Positions 10,810-20,937 of a stretch of DNA of 64,000 nucleotides are shown one piece after another. Made by a program: the position numbers and the translations under genes. Numbering within the stretch: position 1 is the first letter of the stretch; each line of letters begins with the position of its first letter. Where the stretch lies: contig CM038053.1 in NCBI GenBank assembly GCA_021397845.1, forward strand, positions 114,303,825 to 114,367,824, written 5' to 3'. The notes beneath the pieces are model-generated. The model made no database searches. It saw nothing but the letters and a program-made list of their open reading frames with translations, and was not told the DNA's origin. The stretch comes from Areca catechu (taxonomy: Eukaryota; Streptophyta; Magnoliopsida; Arecales; Arecaceae).

Positions 10810-13226
10810 TGAAAGGGATATGCCCTACAAGCCAATCTATGTTGTATCTCCCAAACCATTGTAATTGACAATATTCTAATAAAGGCATTATTTTTCATCA
10901 TACGCTGTGTTTATATTATATGATGAACCCCATAGATTAAGGCTATGATTTTAGGGTTATGATGAGATCATACCAGTGAGACCTAAAGTCTTAAAACCTT
11001 AACCTAAAATATTCCTAGTCAAAGGAACCCTGAGTAGGGAATCAAGGTTTTCCGGTAAGACTAGCACATCCCATGTATATGGAAAGGGTGACTGCTCTCA
11101 CAGTCACTTGTGTATGACACTAATACTAGGATGTGGGTGCTCATTGGTGAATGAGTTCACTGATATGATCCAACTTGAGAACATCTAATGGAGTCTTAGC
11201 TAAATGTCAATAGAAGGTTCTCATAGTGAGAGTGGTACAAGTAATACTTTGACCTGACACTACCATAAGTACCTTATGTACATGAACCCATGCTTTGGTT
11301 CAATCCTAATCATGACACTAAGTCATGCACAGGATTGATACTGGGAATGGTGAATTGGATATGAAGGTAATGAGTAGGTCAACAAGGAATCGATCACTCT
11401 TAGTAAGAGGAGATTGCATCCAGCTAGTTAAAAATCGGATGATGATTCAGGGAATCTTTGATCAAAGTAAAGATATTAGAGATGGTTTCTAATATCAAGA
11501 TAATTGAATCATCAATATAAGATTGATCTAGAAATAAATATAATATTGGATTTGACATATATCCATATCCATAGTTATATTTTGGGTGCAGGCTGATCGA
11601 AAGATTTAATTGAACGGTAACTCTTTACTGAAGGGTAGTTTTGGTATTTCACCAGAATTTCCATATCTTCCGGGTAGACATGACACGTTGCTAGACGTCA
11701 ATCTTGTCTTGTGGGTTGATCAAAATTTAAAGATCACTTATTAGGAAGAGTCCTAATTGATCAAGTCGGGAAAGCCCGGTTTGACCTAAATCGATTAGAA
11801 AGAGTTCTAATCAAATTAGGTCAACTTGTATTCGAACCCACTGCTGGTTAGATGTTGAACCCAATGGGTCACACACTTAAGAGGATTGATTAAGAGTTTA
11901 ATTTGTGATTAAATCATCTTTGCAGGATAACACTCTAGCAGGTGTTGGAAATCCTAGCTTCTATTCGAATCGGATTCAAATTAGGGTTCCGGATTGGTTC
12001 AATTTAGGTTCTAATTGGATCTAATTAGACCCTAATTGAGTTTATAGGAATTATGGCTAACCCTATTGGCTAGCCATGTAACTAGGCTAGCCTCCCCACC
12101 CGCACCTTTGCATTTTCATGCCAAAATGCCAAGAGTCCATGCGCTTATGGACTCTTGGCGCACCATTTGGAAGAGTCCATGGTGCATGGACTCTTGGCGC
12201 GCCCCACTTAATTCTCCGATGATTTAAGATGGGGTGGCCTCTTTTCATAGAGTTAGCGCTTCACTTGTCCCCCCTTGGATGGGAATCCAACGGCTGATGG
12301 ATTTTTAAGAAAGACAAAATGCGCTGACTCTTCCTGGTTACGCGAAATAACATCTTTTCGGAGACCGAAACATCACGATTCCCTTCTTCTAGAATTTCAT
12401 GACTTTTCTTTTAGGAAAAGCCGTGAGTTTTAATCTGGAAGGGCGTGAGAAGAAGGGAAGGGGGCATGAGAAATATGGAAGACCATGAGAAATGTTTTAC
12501 GGAGAGTTGTGTTCTTTTGAAAAGGCACCTTTTTGTAATCTATTTAAGGAACAGAGACTTCGGGTGATTGACTAATGTACGACAGAGGTTTTTATTTTTC
12601 TTTTCTTTCTAGGAGACTGATTCCTCCTTAGCTTGTTTAGGACACAGAGAGTTTCCCTTTTACAGAGTTCTCTTCTCTGTTGAAACTCAAGTCTAAAACA
12701 AGAGATAGGAAGAATCTCTTGATCGGTAAAAGAAAAGAATTACTACTCTGTTTCTATTTCCTTTTACATTAAGACATTAGTGTCTTAAATCCTCCTCCTC
12801 CTTCAAGACAAGAGTTTTATTCTTAGGACAAGGTCTTAAGAAAGGGAGAGGAAGAAGAAAGAAAGGAAGTAAGGAGTCCCTACCGTGGAGTTTTAAAGCC
12901 ATAGTCCTCTTGAGTTCTAGGATAAGAATTCAAGTGAAGGAATTTTGAAGAAGCTAGCATCTTGATCAATCTTCTTGTGGATCACCATTGGAGGGTGGAC
13001 ATTTGGACGCCTGGTGAATTCAAAAGGGGCATTCAACATCAAGTGTTGATTCTACATCAAAATTGGATTTAGAGTTAACAGGTTGGTGCCCTAATTCTAA
13101 AAATGTAAATTTGCATGATGAATATATGTTTTAATCCTGAATAAGGAGATCCTGGCTAAGGATTTATGGTGCAAATTTTATCATTTTTGAAATTATTTTT
13201 CATAATGGTGCACCGGATTTCCAACA
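10810..13226 (+). repeat. Copia-D 5' LTR (2417 bp)
   Basis: It starts TGAAAGGGATATGCCC and ends GGATTTCCAACA, directly before the PBS. A TATA-like TATTTAAG lies at 12541-12548 with CT-rich sequence downstream, a plausible transcription start. A pair of perfect inverted repeats stands upstream at 12128-12195. Confidence 0.93.
12128..12195. other. Two adjacent perfect hairpins in Copia-D 5' LTR U3
   Basis: The first has 13-bp arms GCCAAGAGTCCAT (12128-12140) and ATGGACTCTTGGC (12147-12159) with a 6-nt loop. The second has 11-bp arms AAGAGTCCATG (12171-12181) and CATGGACTCTT (12185-12195) with a 3-nt loop. The 3' LTR keeps both at about 19640-19710, with loop GTG changed to GCG in the second, so the arms are preserved. 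Confidence 0.85.
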
Positions 13227-13227
13227 G

Positions 13228-13239
13228 TGGTATCAGAGC
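13228..13239 (+). other. Copia-D primer-binding site
   Basis: TGGTATCAGAGC lies one base after the LTR end. It is the usual plant copia site for the 3' end of initiator methionine tRNA. Confidence 0.9.
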
Positions 13240-13442
13240 CACCCTTATTACAGTTAAAACATATGAAAATTATTTATATGTGTTTTTGTCGTAGTGTCGC
13301 ATGTTAGGGTTTTAAACCCTTGAATGTTGATACACTTAGCATATTTATGGGATGCATGTATGATAATTTATGTTATATATGTGCCACTAATTAGGGTTTT
13401 TCACTCAAACCCTAATTATTATAGAGATATGTTTAGTTTTGA

Positions 13443-13532
13443 AGTCATCATACTGAAATAAGGTTGCCCTGGCATAATGGTGGATCCATTATGTGGTAAA
13501 TGGTTGTCCTAGTATGATGACACACTTAGCAC
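13443..13532 (+). other. Copia-D leader: long stem-loop with inner hairpin
   Basis: Outer arms GTCATCATACT (about 13443) and AGTATGATGAC (about 13522) pair over 11 bp. Inside, CATAATGG and CCATTATG form an 8-bp hairpin. The diverged Copia-C leader (about 6260-6345, minus) keeps the outer pair as GTCATGATTCT with AGAATGATGAC. This is one mismatch, but includes an A-T to T-A compensatory change. Confidence 0.6.
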
Positions 13533-13723
13533 ATATTTCTTTTGATTATGATATGTTCTATAAGAATGTGCTGGCAATTTTATAAAACCCTCCTCTTAAA
13601 AATTATATTAAGTCATAGTATATTTTACTAATAAGCATCACTAGTCATGATGAACAATTGATCATTTGGTGTCTAGAAAGGTGGTTCTGGGAAGGTAAAG
13701 AGAATTGTGATTTTTAATTGGTT

Positions 13724-13771
13724 CCGTTGACTGACCTTGCCAATTTTTATTGGTGTCTAGGAAAGCAACGG
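13724..13771 (+). other. Copia-D copy of the shared leader hairpin
   Basis: Nested pairs: CCGTTG (13724-13729) with CAACGG (13766-13771), CCT (13735-13737) with AGG (13759-13761), and CCAAT (13740-13744) with ATTGG (13749-13753), loop TTTT. The unpaired 3' side is TGTCT. The block ATTGGTGTCTAGGA recurs in the leaders of Chromo-6 (31259-31272) and Copia-9 (61753-61766). Confidence 0.75.
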
Positions 13772-13902
13772 GGGGACTCCCACATCTCTTCCACTTGCCT
13801 GGCCGATTTGATTATATTTAAATCTTGACTAAAATGCTTAGTGTTAAAAATACTATATATTGGCCTTCCTTCATGCTTGATCATTATTGTGTTATGAACC
13901 AC

Positions 13903-14221
13903 ATTAGGTTTGTTGTGTTATCTGCAAGACCTAATATGGTGATTGACATAATACTAGTCTAGTGCATAGATATGCTTACAGTATATTCAGTATAATGCTT
14001 TGTTGTGTTATCTACAAGGGCATTATATTTGAGTACTGACTGTATTGAAATGAAAGGGTCTTGACTTAACAGAACATTATGGTTTGTTGTGTTTTCTGCA
14101 AGACTAATAATGTTCTAGAGGCCAAGTTACTTCTTGAGAATTATATGGGATATAATTGGAAGAGTTTCCTACCTTTGAGCTTGTAAAAGATTTGTTGTGT
14201 TATCTGCAAGATCTTTTATAA
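13903..14221 (+). other. Four hairpins with one conserved 19-nt loop in Copia-D leader
   Basis: The loop TTGTTGTGTTATCTGCAAG occurs at 13910-13928, 14000-14018 (one change), 14084-14102 (one change) and 14192-14210. Each copy is flanked by its own inverted repeat: ATTAGGT/ACCTAAT; TATAATGCT/GGCATTATA; GAACATTATGGT with ACTAATAATGTTC (one bulge); and TTGTAAAAGAT/ATCTTTTATAA. The stems have 7, 9, 12 and 11 pairs and unrelated sequences. They lie in the RNA leader, upstream of gag. Pairing kept while stem sequence differs argues for a selected structure. Confidence 0.85.
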
Positions 14222-14238
14222 GTTATTAGGATCTCAAT

Positions 14239-14285
14239 CTCACTAAGAAAAATCGATCAGGGTTCTTCTCGATTATCATAGTGAG
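14239..14285 (+). other. Copia-D leader: nested hairpin before gag
   Basis: CTCACTA (14239-14245) pairs with TAGTGAG (14279-14285), and inside it AATCGA (14251-14256) pairs with TCGATT (14269-14274). It stands about 115 nt before the gag ATG. Confidence 0.65.
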
Positions 14286-14401
14286 GGCTATGATTTTTGA
14301 TAAAATAGTGGGAGACATAATTAAATTGAAGACCTAATTTAATTATGTAAGTCATTTCATGGTTGTTTGCTTATATATTGTTCTTTATTAAATGTAGATA
14401 A

Positions 14402-15192
14402 ATGGCATCTTCATTATCACTGAGAAGTATCTTAGATACCAACAAACTGACTGGTCCAAACTATGTGGACTGGTTGAGAAATTTAAAGATTGTACTGAGT
14501 TCAGAAAAACTTTCTTATATTCTTGATACCCCTAGTCTTAATCCACTAGGGGACGATGCCACACAGGAAGATATGGCCACATACAAAATGTGGCAGAATG
14601 ACTCCCTCACTGTCAAGTGTATCATACTGGCCTCTATGACCAATGAGTTACAGAGACAGAATGAAAGCATGGACACTCAATCCATAATGCTCAATTTAAA
14701 AGAGCTTTATGGAGAACAAAGCAGAACTGCTAGATATGAAATATCTAAGCAGTTATTCCATGCTAGGATGACAGAGGGAACATCCATTCAGGATCATGTT
14801 CTGAAGGTAATTGACTTAATCACCAGATTGGGTCAATTAGGTTTTATTATGGATGGGGAGCTGAATCAGGATTTAATCCTGCAATCACTCCCAGAGTCAT
14901 TTTCTCAGTTTGTCTTGAATTATCACATGAACAAACAGAACACTTCCTTGCCTGAGCTGTTAAATATGTTAAAAATAGTAGAGAGCCATGTTAAGAAAGA
15001 AAAGGCTCCACTTCTTCTTGTTGATAAGACAAATAAGAAGAAATCAGGCAAAAAGGGTTTTAATAGGAGGCTAAACCCTAAGGGTGGCATCAATAAGAAT
15101 AAGAAAGGAAAGAAGGCCTCAAAATAGTCAACCTGTTTCTTTTGCAGCAAAGCGGGACATTGGAAAAGGAATTGCAAGGCTTACCTTGCAAC
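14402..15192 (+). pseudogene. gag: Copia-D gag, nearly intact, one stop before zinc knuckle
   Basis: The start ATG at 14402 is the first after the structured leader (MASSLSLRSILDTNKLTG). About 240 residues of copia-type Gag follow (PNYVDWLRNLKIVL, LPESFSQFVLNYHMN, LPELLNMLKIVESH), then a Lys-rich tail. An in-frame TAG at 15125 falls just before the zinc knuckle CFFCSKAGHWKRNC (15134-15175). A C-to-T change of CAG is the simplest origin, though regulated readthrough cannot be excluded from one copy. Copia-9 has no stop at the matching place. Confidence 0.85.
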
Positions 15193-15660
15193 TGTGAAGC
15201 CTGGTGTGTCAGATGCACCAAAAGGTATGTATGAGATACATGCTATATTGACATTAAATTCGTCTATATCAAATACTTGGGTATTGGATACCGCTTGTGG
15301 TTACCATATATGCAAATCTTTGCAGGACCTCCACAAGCTTAAAGTATTGAAGGAAGGTGACTTCAATCTCTATGGTGCTAGTGGTGATATCATCCAAGCA
15401 GAAGCTGTAGGGACCTATATTCTGAAGTTGCCTTCAGGGAAGATCTTGGAGTTAGAAAATTGTTACTATATGCCTAAGATTATTAGGAACATTATATCTA
15501 TTCCTTTGTTATTAAAACAAGGATATGTAATGGATGTAACGAGCACTGGTTGCTCATAATGTTATCTAATAAAATTATTTGTTCTGGCATATTTAGCAAT
15601 GGGCTCTTAACTCTTTCTTCCAATGAAAGTATTTTTCATGTCAATAATAAAGAAAAAGAA
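15193..15660 (+). pseudogene. Copia-D protease, frameshifted at its end
   Basis: Aspartic protease region in the gag frame. The active-site segment reads WVLDTACGYHICKS, where the family has DTG or DSG, so the Gly is Ala. Downstream motifs (YGASGDIIQAEAVGTYILKLPSG, CYYMPKIIRNIISIPLL; shown in parts) are well kept. A one-base loss near 15557 brings a stop, and the frame is regained near 15660 for integrase. Confidence 0.8.
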
Positions 15661-17116
15661 AAGACTTTAATGATACTTTACTTTGGCATCATCGACTTGG
15701 TCATGTTAATGAGTCTAGGATAAGCAAGTTATACAAGAAAAAATTCCTTGATCCTTATGAGTATGAATCATTAGGAACTTGCGAATCATGTCTCATGGGT
15801 AAGATGACCAAGACTCCATTTACTAGACATGGAGAAAGGTCAACTGAGTTATTAGGACTTATACATACTGATGTATGTGGTCCAATGATAACTCAGGCCA
15901 GAGGTGGATACTCATATTTTATCACTTTTACAGATGATTTATCTAGGTTCGGATGTGTGTATCTTATGAAACATAAATCTGAAGCCTTTGATAAATTTAA
16001 GGAGTATCAAAGTATGGTCGAAAAACAAACCAGGAAAAGTATTAAAGTTCTTCGTTCTGATCGAGGAGGAGAATACTTATCCACGGAGTTTTTAGACTAT
16101 CTTAAAGTTAATGGAATTCTTTCTGAATGGACCCCTCCTTATACACCACAGCTAAATGGTATAGCTGAAAGGAGGAATCGTACCTTATTATATATGGTAC
16201 GATCCATGATGTGCTTCACAAATTTACCCATTTCCTTTTGGGGTCATGCCCTAGAAACTGCTGTTTACATTCTGAACAAGGTACCTTATAAATCCGTTGT
16301 TAGTACTCCATATGAAATTTGGAGTGGAAAGAAACCATATCTTAAATATTTTAAGGTATGGGGATGTCCAGCTTATGTTAAAAGAAATTTTGGACATAAG
16401 TTGGAACCTAGAGCGGATAAATGTCTATTTGTAGGATATCCTAGAGAGGGTAGAGGATATCTGTTCTACCATCCTACTGAACAAAAGATTTTTGTCAGCA
16501 AGCATGCCACTTTTCTAGAAAAAGAGTTCATTTTAGATAAGGGCAATGGTAGAACTGTTGAACTTGGAGAAGTACAAGAAACACAGATAGACAGTTCTCA
16601 ACCATTAGAACATATAGTTAGGATAGAACCAGAACACAAAACTCCTCCCCGTAGGTCTGATAGAGTGCCACGGGCACATGAGAGGTATGGGTTTATTATT
16701 GAAAATAATGAAGCCCAAGTCATTCAAAATGATGAACCTCTGACCTATACGGAAGCTATCTTGAGTACTGATTCAGATAGATGGCAAGAAGCCATGGAAT
16801 CCGAGATAGACTCTATGTATGTAAACCAAGTATGGTCTTTGGTCGATGCACCAGAGGGTGTTAATCCTATTGGGTGCAAATGGGTCTATAAGAAAAAGAT
16901 TGGGGCTGATGGCCAAGTTGAAACCTATAAAGCCAGATTAGTGGCAAAAGGTTTTAGACAAAAACTGGGAATTGATTATGATGAAACATTCTCACCTGTT
17001 GCCATGCTCAAATCAATCCGAATTTTACTTGCTATAGCAGCATACCATGATTATGAGATCTGGCAGATGGATGTAAGACTGCATTCCTCAATGGTTTCCT
17101 TGAGGAAGAAGTCTAC
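15661..17116 (+). pseudogene. pol: Copia-D integrase and first half of reverse transcriptase
   Basis: Integrase starts with the zinc region WHHRLGHVNES (15684 on) and CESCLMGKM. The catalytic DDE is complete: HTDVCGP, LRSDRGGEY and NGIAERRNRTL. The linker is acidic, as is usual. Reverse transcriptase begins near 16860 (PIGCKWVYKKK, YKARLVAKGFRQ, DYDETFSPVAMLKSIRILLAIAA). The frame is open for about 460 codons to WQMDV at about 17073, where a one-base loss shifts it. This is the best preserved stretch in the element. Confidence 0.88.
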
Positions 17117-17650
17117 ATGTCACAGCCGGAAGGTTTTATTTCAAAGAATAAACCTAATGAAGTATGCAAGCTAAAAAAATCCATTTATGGATTAAAGCAA
17201 GCTTCAAGGAGTTGGAACATCCGCTTTGATGAAACTATTAAAAGGTTTGGTTTTATCAAAAATGTGGATGAACCCTGTGTATATAAGAAGACTAGTGGGA
17301 GTGCCATAGTCTTTTTGGTTCTGTATGTAGATGACATACTCCTCATTGGGAATGATATCCCAATGTTGCAATCAGTCAAGGTTTGGCTATCAAACCAATT
17401 TTCCATGAAAGATTTGGGAGAAGCATCCTATATACTAGGTATTAAGATCTATAGAGATAGATCTAAGAGGATGCTAGGTTTATCCCAATCTAGGTACATG
17501 ACTTAGTGCTGAAAAGATTCAGCATGGATGGAAGTAAAAGAGGTTATCTTCCTATGAGTCAAGGCATACATCTTTCTAAAAGGATGTCTCCTAAGACACC
17601 TGAAGAAAGAAATAGAATGAATTCTATACCTTATGCTTCGGCAATAGGTC
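17117..17650 (+). pseudogene. pol: Copia-D second half of reverse transcriptase
   Basis: It continues in another frame with MSQPEGFISKNKPNEVCKLK, SIYGLKQASRSWN and the catalytic box LYVDDILLIGND near 17320, which is intact. It ends at a stop at 17504-17506 after LSQSRYMT. The next 150 bp up to RNase H are readable only with a further shift. Confidence 0.85.
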
Positions 17651-17654
17651 CATA

Positions 17655-18308
17655 ATGTATGCCATGTTATGTACCAGGCCTGATGTGGCATATGCTTTAG
17701 GCATTGTCAGTAGGTTTCAGGCTGATCCAGGAGAGGATCATTGGAAAGCAGTTAAAAATATTCTTAAGTACCTGAGAAGGACTAAGGATATTTTTCTGGT
17801 TTATGGAGGTTCTGATCTTAAACTAGAAGCTTATTCTGATTCTAGTTTTCAATCAGACCCTGATGATAGCAAATCCATTTCGGGATATGTTTTTACCCTA
17901 AACGGTGTAGCAGTGAGTTGGAAGAGTACCAAACAGCAGACTGTAGCTGACCCAACCATAGAGGCAGAATACATAGCTGTCAGTGAAGCCGCCAAGGAAG
18001 TAGTCTGGATGAAGAAGTTCATCACAGAGTTGGGTGTTGTTCCTGAGATTGAAAACCCAGTGCCACTTTACTGTGACAACACTGGGGCTGTTGCTCAAGC
18101 TAAGGAACCAAGAGCTCATCATAAGTCCAAGCACATTCTGAGACGCTTCCATCTCATCCGAGAAATAGTAGAAAGACAAGATGTCTACATAAATAGAGTT
18201 GATACAAAGAACAATGTAGCAGACCCATTCACTAAGGCTCTACCACAGCGAGTGTTTGATCGCCACCTCGAGTGTATGGGATTAAGATTTAAAGGCGATT
18301 GGCTTTAG
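17655..18308 (+). pseudogene. pol: Copia-D RNase H
   Basis: Ribonuclease H removes the RNA strand during reverse transcription. It follows the RT tail (MLCTRPDVAYALGIVSRFQ). Acidic active-site positions are visible in YSDSSF, TIEAEYIA and LYCDNTGAV, then HHKSKHILRRFHLIRE and FTKALPQRVF. The domain is full length with a natural stop at 18308, 14 bases before the 3' LTR. It is intact within itself but cut off from the rest of Pol by frameshifts. Confidence 0.88.
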
Positions 18309-18322
18309 TGCAAGTGGGAGAT

Positions 18323-20737
18323 TGAAAGGGATATGCCCTACAAGCCAATCTATGTTGTATCTCCCAAACCATTGAATTGACAATATTCTAATAAAGGCAT
18401 TATTTTTCATCATACGCTGTGTTTATATTATATGATGAACCCCATAGATTAGGGCTATGATTTTAGGGTTATGATGAGATCATACCAGTGAGACCTAAAG
18501 TCTTAAAACCTTAACCTAAAATATTCCTAGTCAAAGGAACCCTGAGTAGGGGATCAGGATTTTCCGGTAAGACTAGCACATCCCATGTATACTGGAAAGG
18601 GTGACTGCTCTCACAGTCACTTGTGTATGACACTAATACTAGGATGTGGGTGCTCATTGGTGAATGAGTTTACTGATATGATCCAACTGAGAACATCTAA
18701 TAGAGTCTTAGCTACATGTCAATAGAAGGTTCTCATAGTGAGAGTGGTACAAGTAATCCTTTGACCTAAGACTGCCATAAGTACCTTATGTACATGAACC
18801 CATGCTTTGGTTCAATCCTAATCATGACACTGAGTCATGCACAGGATTGATACTGGGAATGGTGAATTGGATATGAAGGTAATGAGTAGGTCAACAAGGA
18901 ATCGATCACTCTTAGTAAGAGGAGATTGCATCCAGCTAGTTAACAATCGGATGATGATTCAGGGAATCTTTGATCAAAGTAAAGATATTAGAGATGGTTT
19001 CTAATATCAAGATAATTGAATCATCAATATAAGATTGATCTAGAAATAAATATAATATTGGATTTGACATATATCCATATCCATAGTTATATTTTGGGTG
19101 CAGGCTGATCAAAAATTTAATTTAATGGTAACTCTCTACTGAAGGATAGTTTTGGTATTTCACCAGAATTTCCATATCTTCCGGGTAGACATGACACGTT
19201 GCTAGATGTCAATCTTGTCTTGTGGGTTGATCAAAATTTAAATATCACTTATTAGGAAGAGTCCTAATTGATCAAGTCGGGAAAGCCCGGTTTGACCTAA
19301 ATCGATTAGAAAGAGTTCTAATCAAATTAGGTCAACTTGTATTCGAACCCACTGCTGGTTAGATGTGGAACCCAATGGGTCACACACTTAAGAGGATTGA
19401 TTAAGAGTTTAATTTGTGATTAAATCATCTTTGCAGGATAACACTCTAGCAGGTGTTGCAAACCCTAGCTTCTATTCGAATCGGATTTGAATTAGGGTTC
19501 CGGATTGGTTCAATTTAGGTTCTAATTGGATCTAATTAGACCCTAATTGAGTTTATAGGGATTATGGCTAACCCTATTGGCTAGCTATGTAACTAGGCTA
19601 GCCTCCCCACCCGCCCCTTTGCATTTTCATGCCAAAATGCCAAGAGTCCATGCGCTTATGGACTCTTGGCGCCCCATTTGGAAGAGTCCATGGCGCATGG
19701 ACTCTTGGCGCGCCCCACTTAATTCTCCGATCAATTAAGATGGGGCGGCCTCCTTTCTTAGAGTTAGTGCTTCACTTGAAACCCCTTGGATGGGAATCCA
19801 ACGGCTGATGGATTTTTAAGAAAGACAAATGTCGCCGACTCTTCCCGGTTGCGCGAAATAACGTCTCTTCGGAGATCGAAACATCGCGATTCCCTTCTTC
19901 TAGAATTTCACGACTTTTCTTTTAGGAAAAGCCATGAGTTTTAATCTGGTAGGGCATGAGAAGGAGGGAAGGGGGCGTGAGAAATATGAAAGACCGTGAG
20001 AAATGTTTTACGGAGAGTTGTGTTCTTTTGAAAAGGCACCTTTTTGTAATCTATTTAAGGAACAGAGACTTCGGGTGATTGACTAATGTACGATAGAGGT
20101 TTTTATTTTTCTTTTCTTTCCAGGAGACTGATTCCTCCTTAGCTTGTTTAGGACACAGAGAGTTTCCCTTTTACAGAGTTCTCTTCTCTGTTGAAACTCA
20201 AGTCTAAAGCAAGAGATAGGAAGAATCTCTCGATCGGTAAAAGAAAAGAATTACTACTCTGTTTCTATTTCCTTTTACATTAAGACATTAGTGTCTTAAA
20301 TCCTCCTCCTCCTTCAAGACAAGAGTTTTATTCTTAGGACAAGGTCTTAAGAAAGGGAGAAGAAGAAGAAAGAAAGGAAGTAAGGAGTCCCTACCGTGGA
20401 GTTTTAAAGCCATAGTCCTCTTGAGTTCTCGGATAAGAATTCAAGTGAAGGAATTTTGAAGAAGCTAGCATCTTGATCAATCTTCTTGTGGATCACCATT
20501 GGAGGGTGGACATTTGGACGCCTGGTGAATTCAAAAGGGGCATTCAACATCAAGTGTTGATTCTAAATCAAAATTGGATTTAGCATTAACAGGTTGGTGC
20601 CCTAATTCTATCAATGTAAGTTTGCATGATGAATATATGTTTTAATCCTGAATAAGGAGATCCTGGCTAAGGGTTTATGGTGCAAATTTCATCATTTTTG
20701 AAATTATTTTTCACAATGGTGCACTAGATTCCCAACA
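18323..20737 (+). repeat. Copia-D 3' LTR (2415 bp)
   Basis: It follows the polypurine tract GTGGGAGAT, starts TGAAAGGGATATGCCC and ends TTCCCAACA. The TATA-like TATTTAAG lies at 20052-20059. The hairpin pair and the downstream CT-rich region match the 5' LTR. Confidence 0.93.
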
Positions 20738-20937
20738 CCTCCACCCCTAACCTTCCACATAGAAAAATTTTTTTTTCATCAAATTTCTTAAAATCTACTT
20801 TAACACTACTTTCCATGGTCAGAGCCTACCACCACAGTGAAATAACCAAGTAGATCTAAGGAAATACCTTGAAGGGGGTGTTGTAGAATTTCCTTGCTTT
20901 TGGTTTCTTCTTCTAACCTAATGCTCTGATACCAACT
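20738..20937 (-). pseudogene. gag: Copia-B gag start and primer-binding site
   Basis: On the minus strand the PBS TGGTATCAGAGC (20923-20934) is followed by the gag ATG at 20816 (MESSVKVDFKKFDEKK). The frame runs about 27 codons to the Copia-D insertion at 20738 and resumes at 10809. The N terminus is typical of Tnt1/Tork-like Gag. Confidence 0.8.

Larger units (their letters stand above)
10810..20737 (+). mobile_element. Copia-D: complete plus-strand copia element with 2.4 kb LTRs
   Basis: Full structure: 5' LTR 10810-13226, PBS 13228-13239, leader 13240-14401, gag-pol 14402-18308, polypurine tract just before 18323, and 3' LTR 18323-20737. The two LTRs differ by roughly 2-3 % where compared by eye over about 470 bp. 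It is inserted in Copia-B gag about 27 codons after its start. The flanking 5-mers TCTCA (10805-10809) and CCTCC (20738-20742) agree at only three of five positions, so the target duplication is decayed or the ends are off by a base. The LTR start resembles Angela/BARE elements (inference). Confidence 0.93.

Noticed and set aside
13903..14221. CRISPR-like array (repeat unit with spacers)
   Set aside because: The repeats are hairpin loops with paired flanks in a plant retrotransposon leader. Unit number, spacing and context do not fit CRISPR.
15125..15127. TAG between Gag and zinc knuckle of Copia-D as a programmed readthrough stop
   Set aside because: Copia elements usually have one open frame, and the related Copia-9 lacks the stop. 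With only one copy, a simple CAG-to-TAG mutation is more likely.
10805..20742. Target-site duplication of Copia-D
   Set aside because: TCTCA and CCTCC agree at only three of five bases. I record the insertion from the interrupted gag and do not claim an exact duplication.
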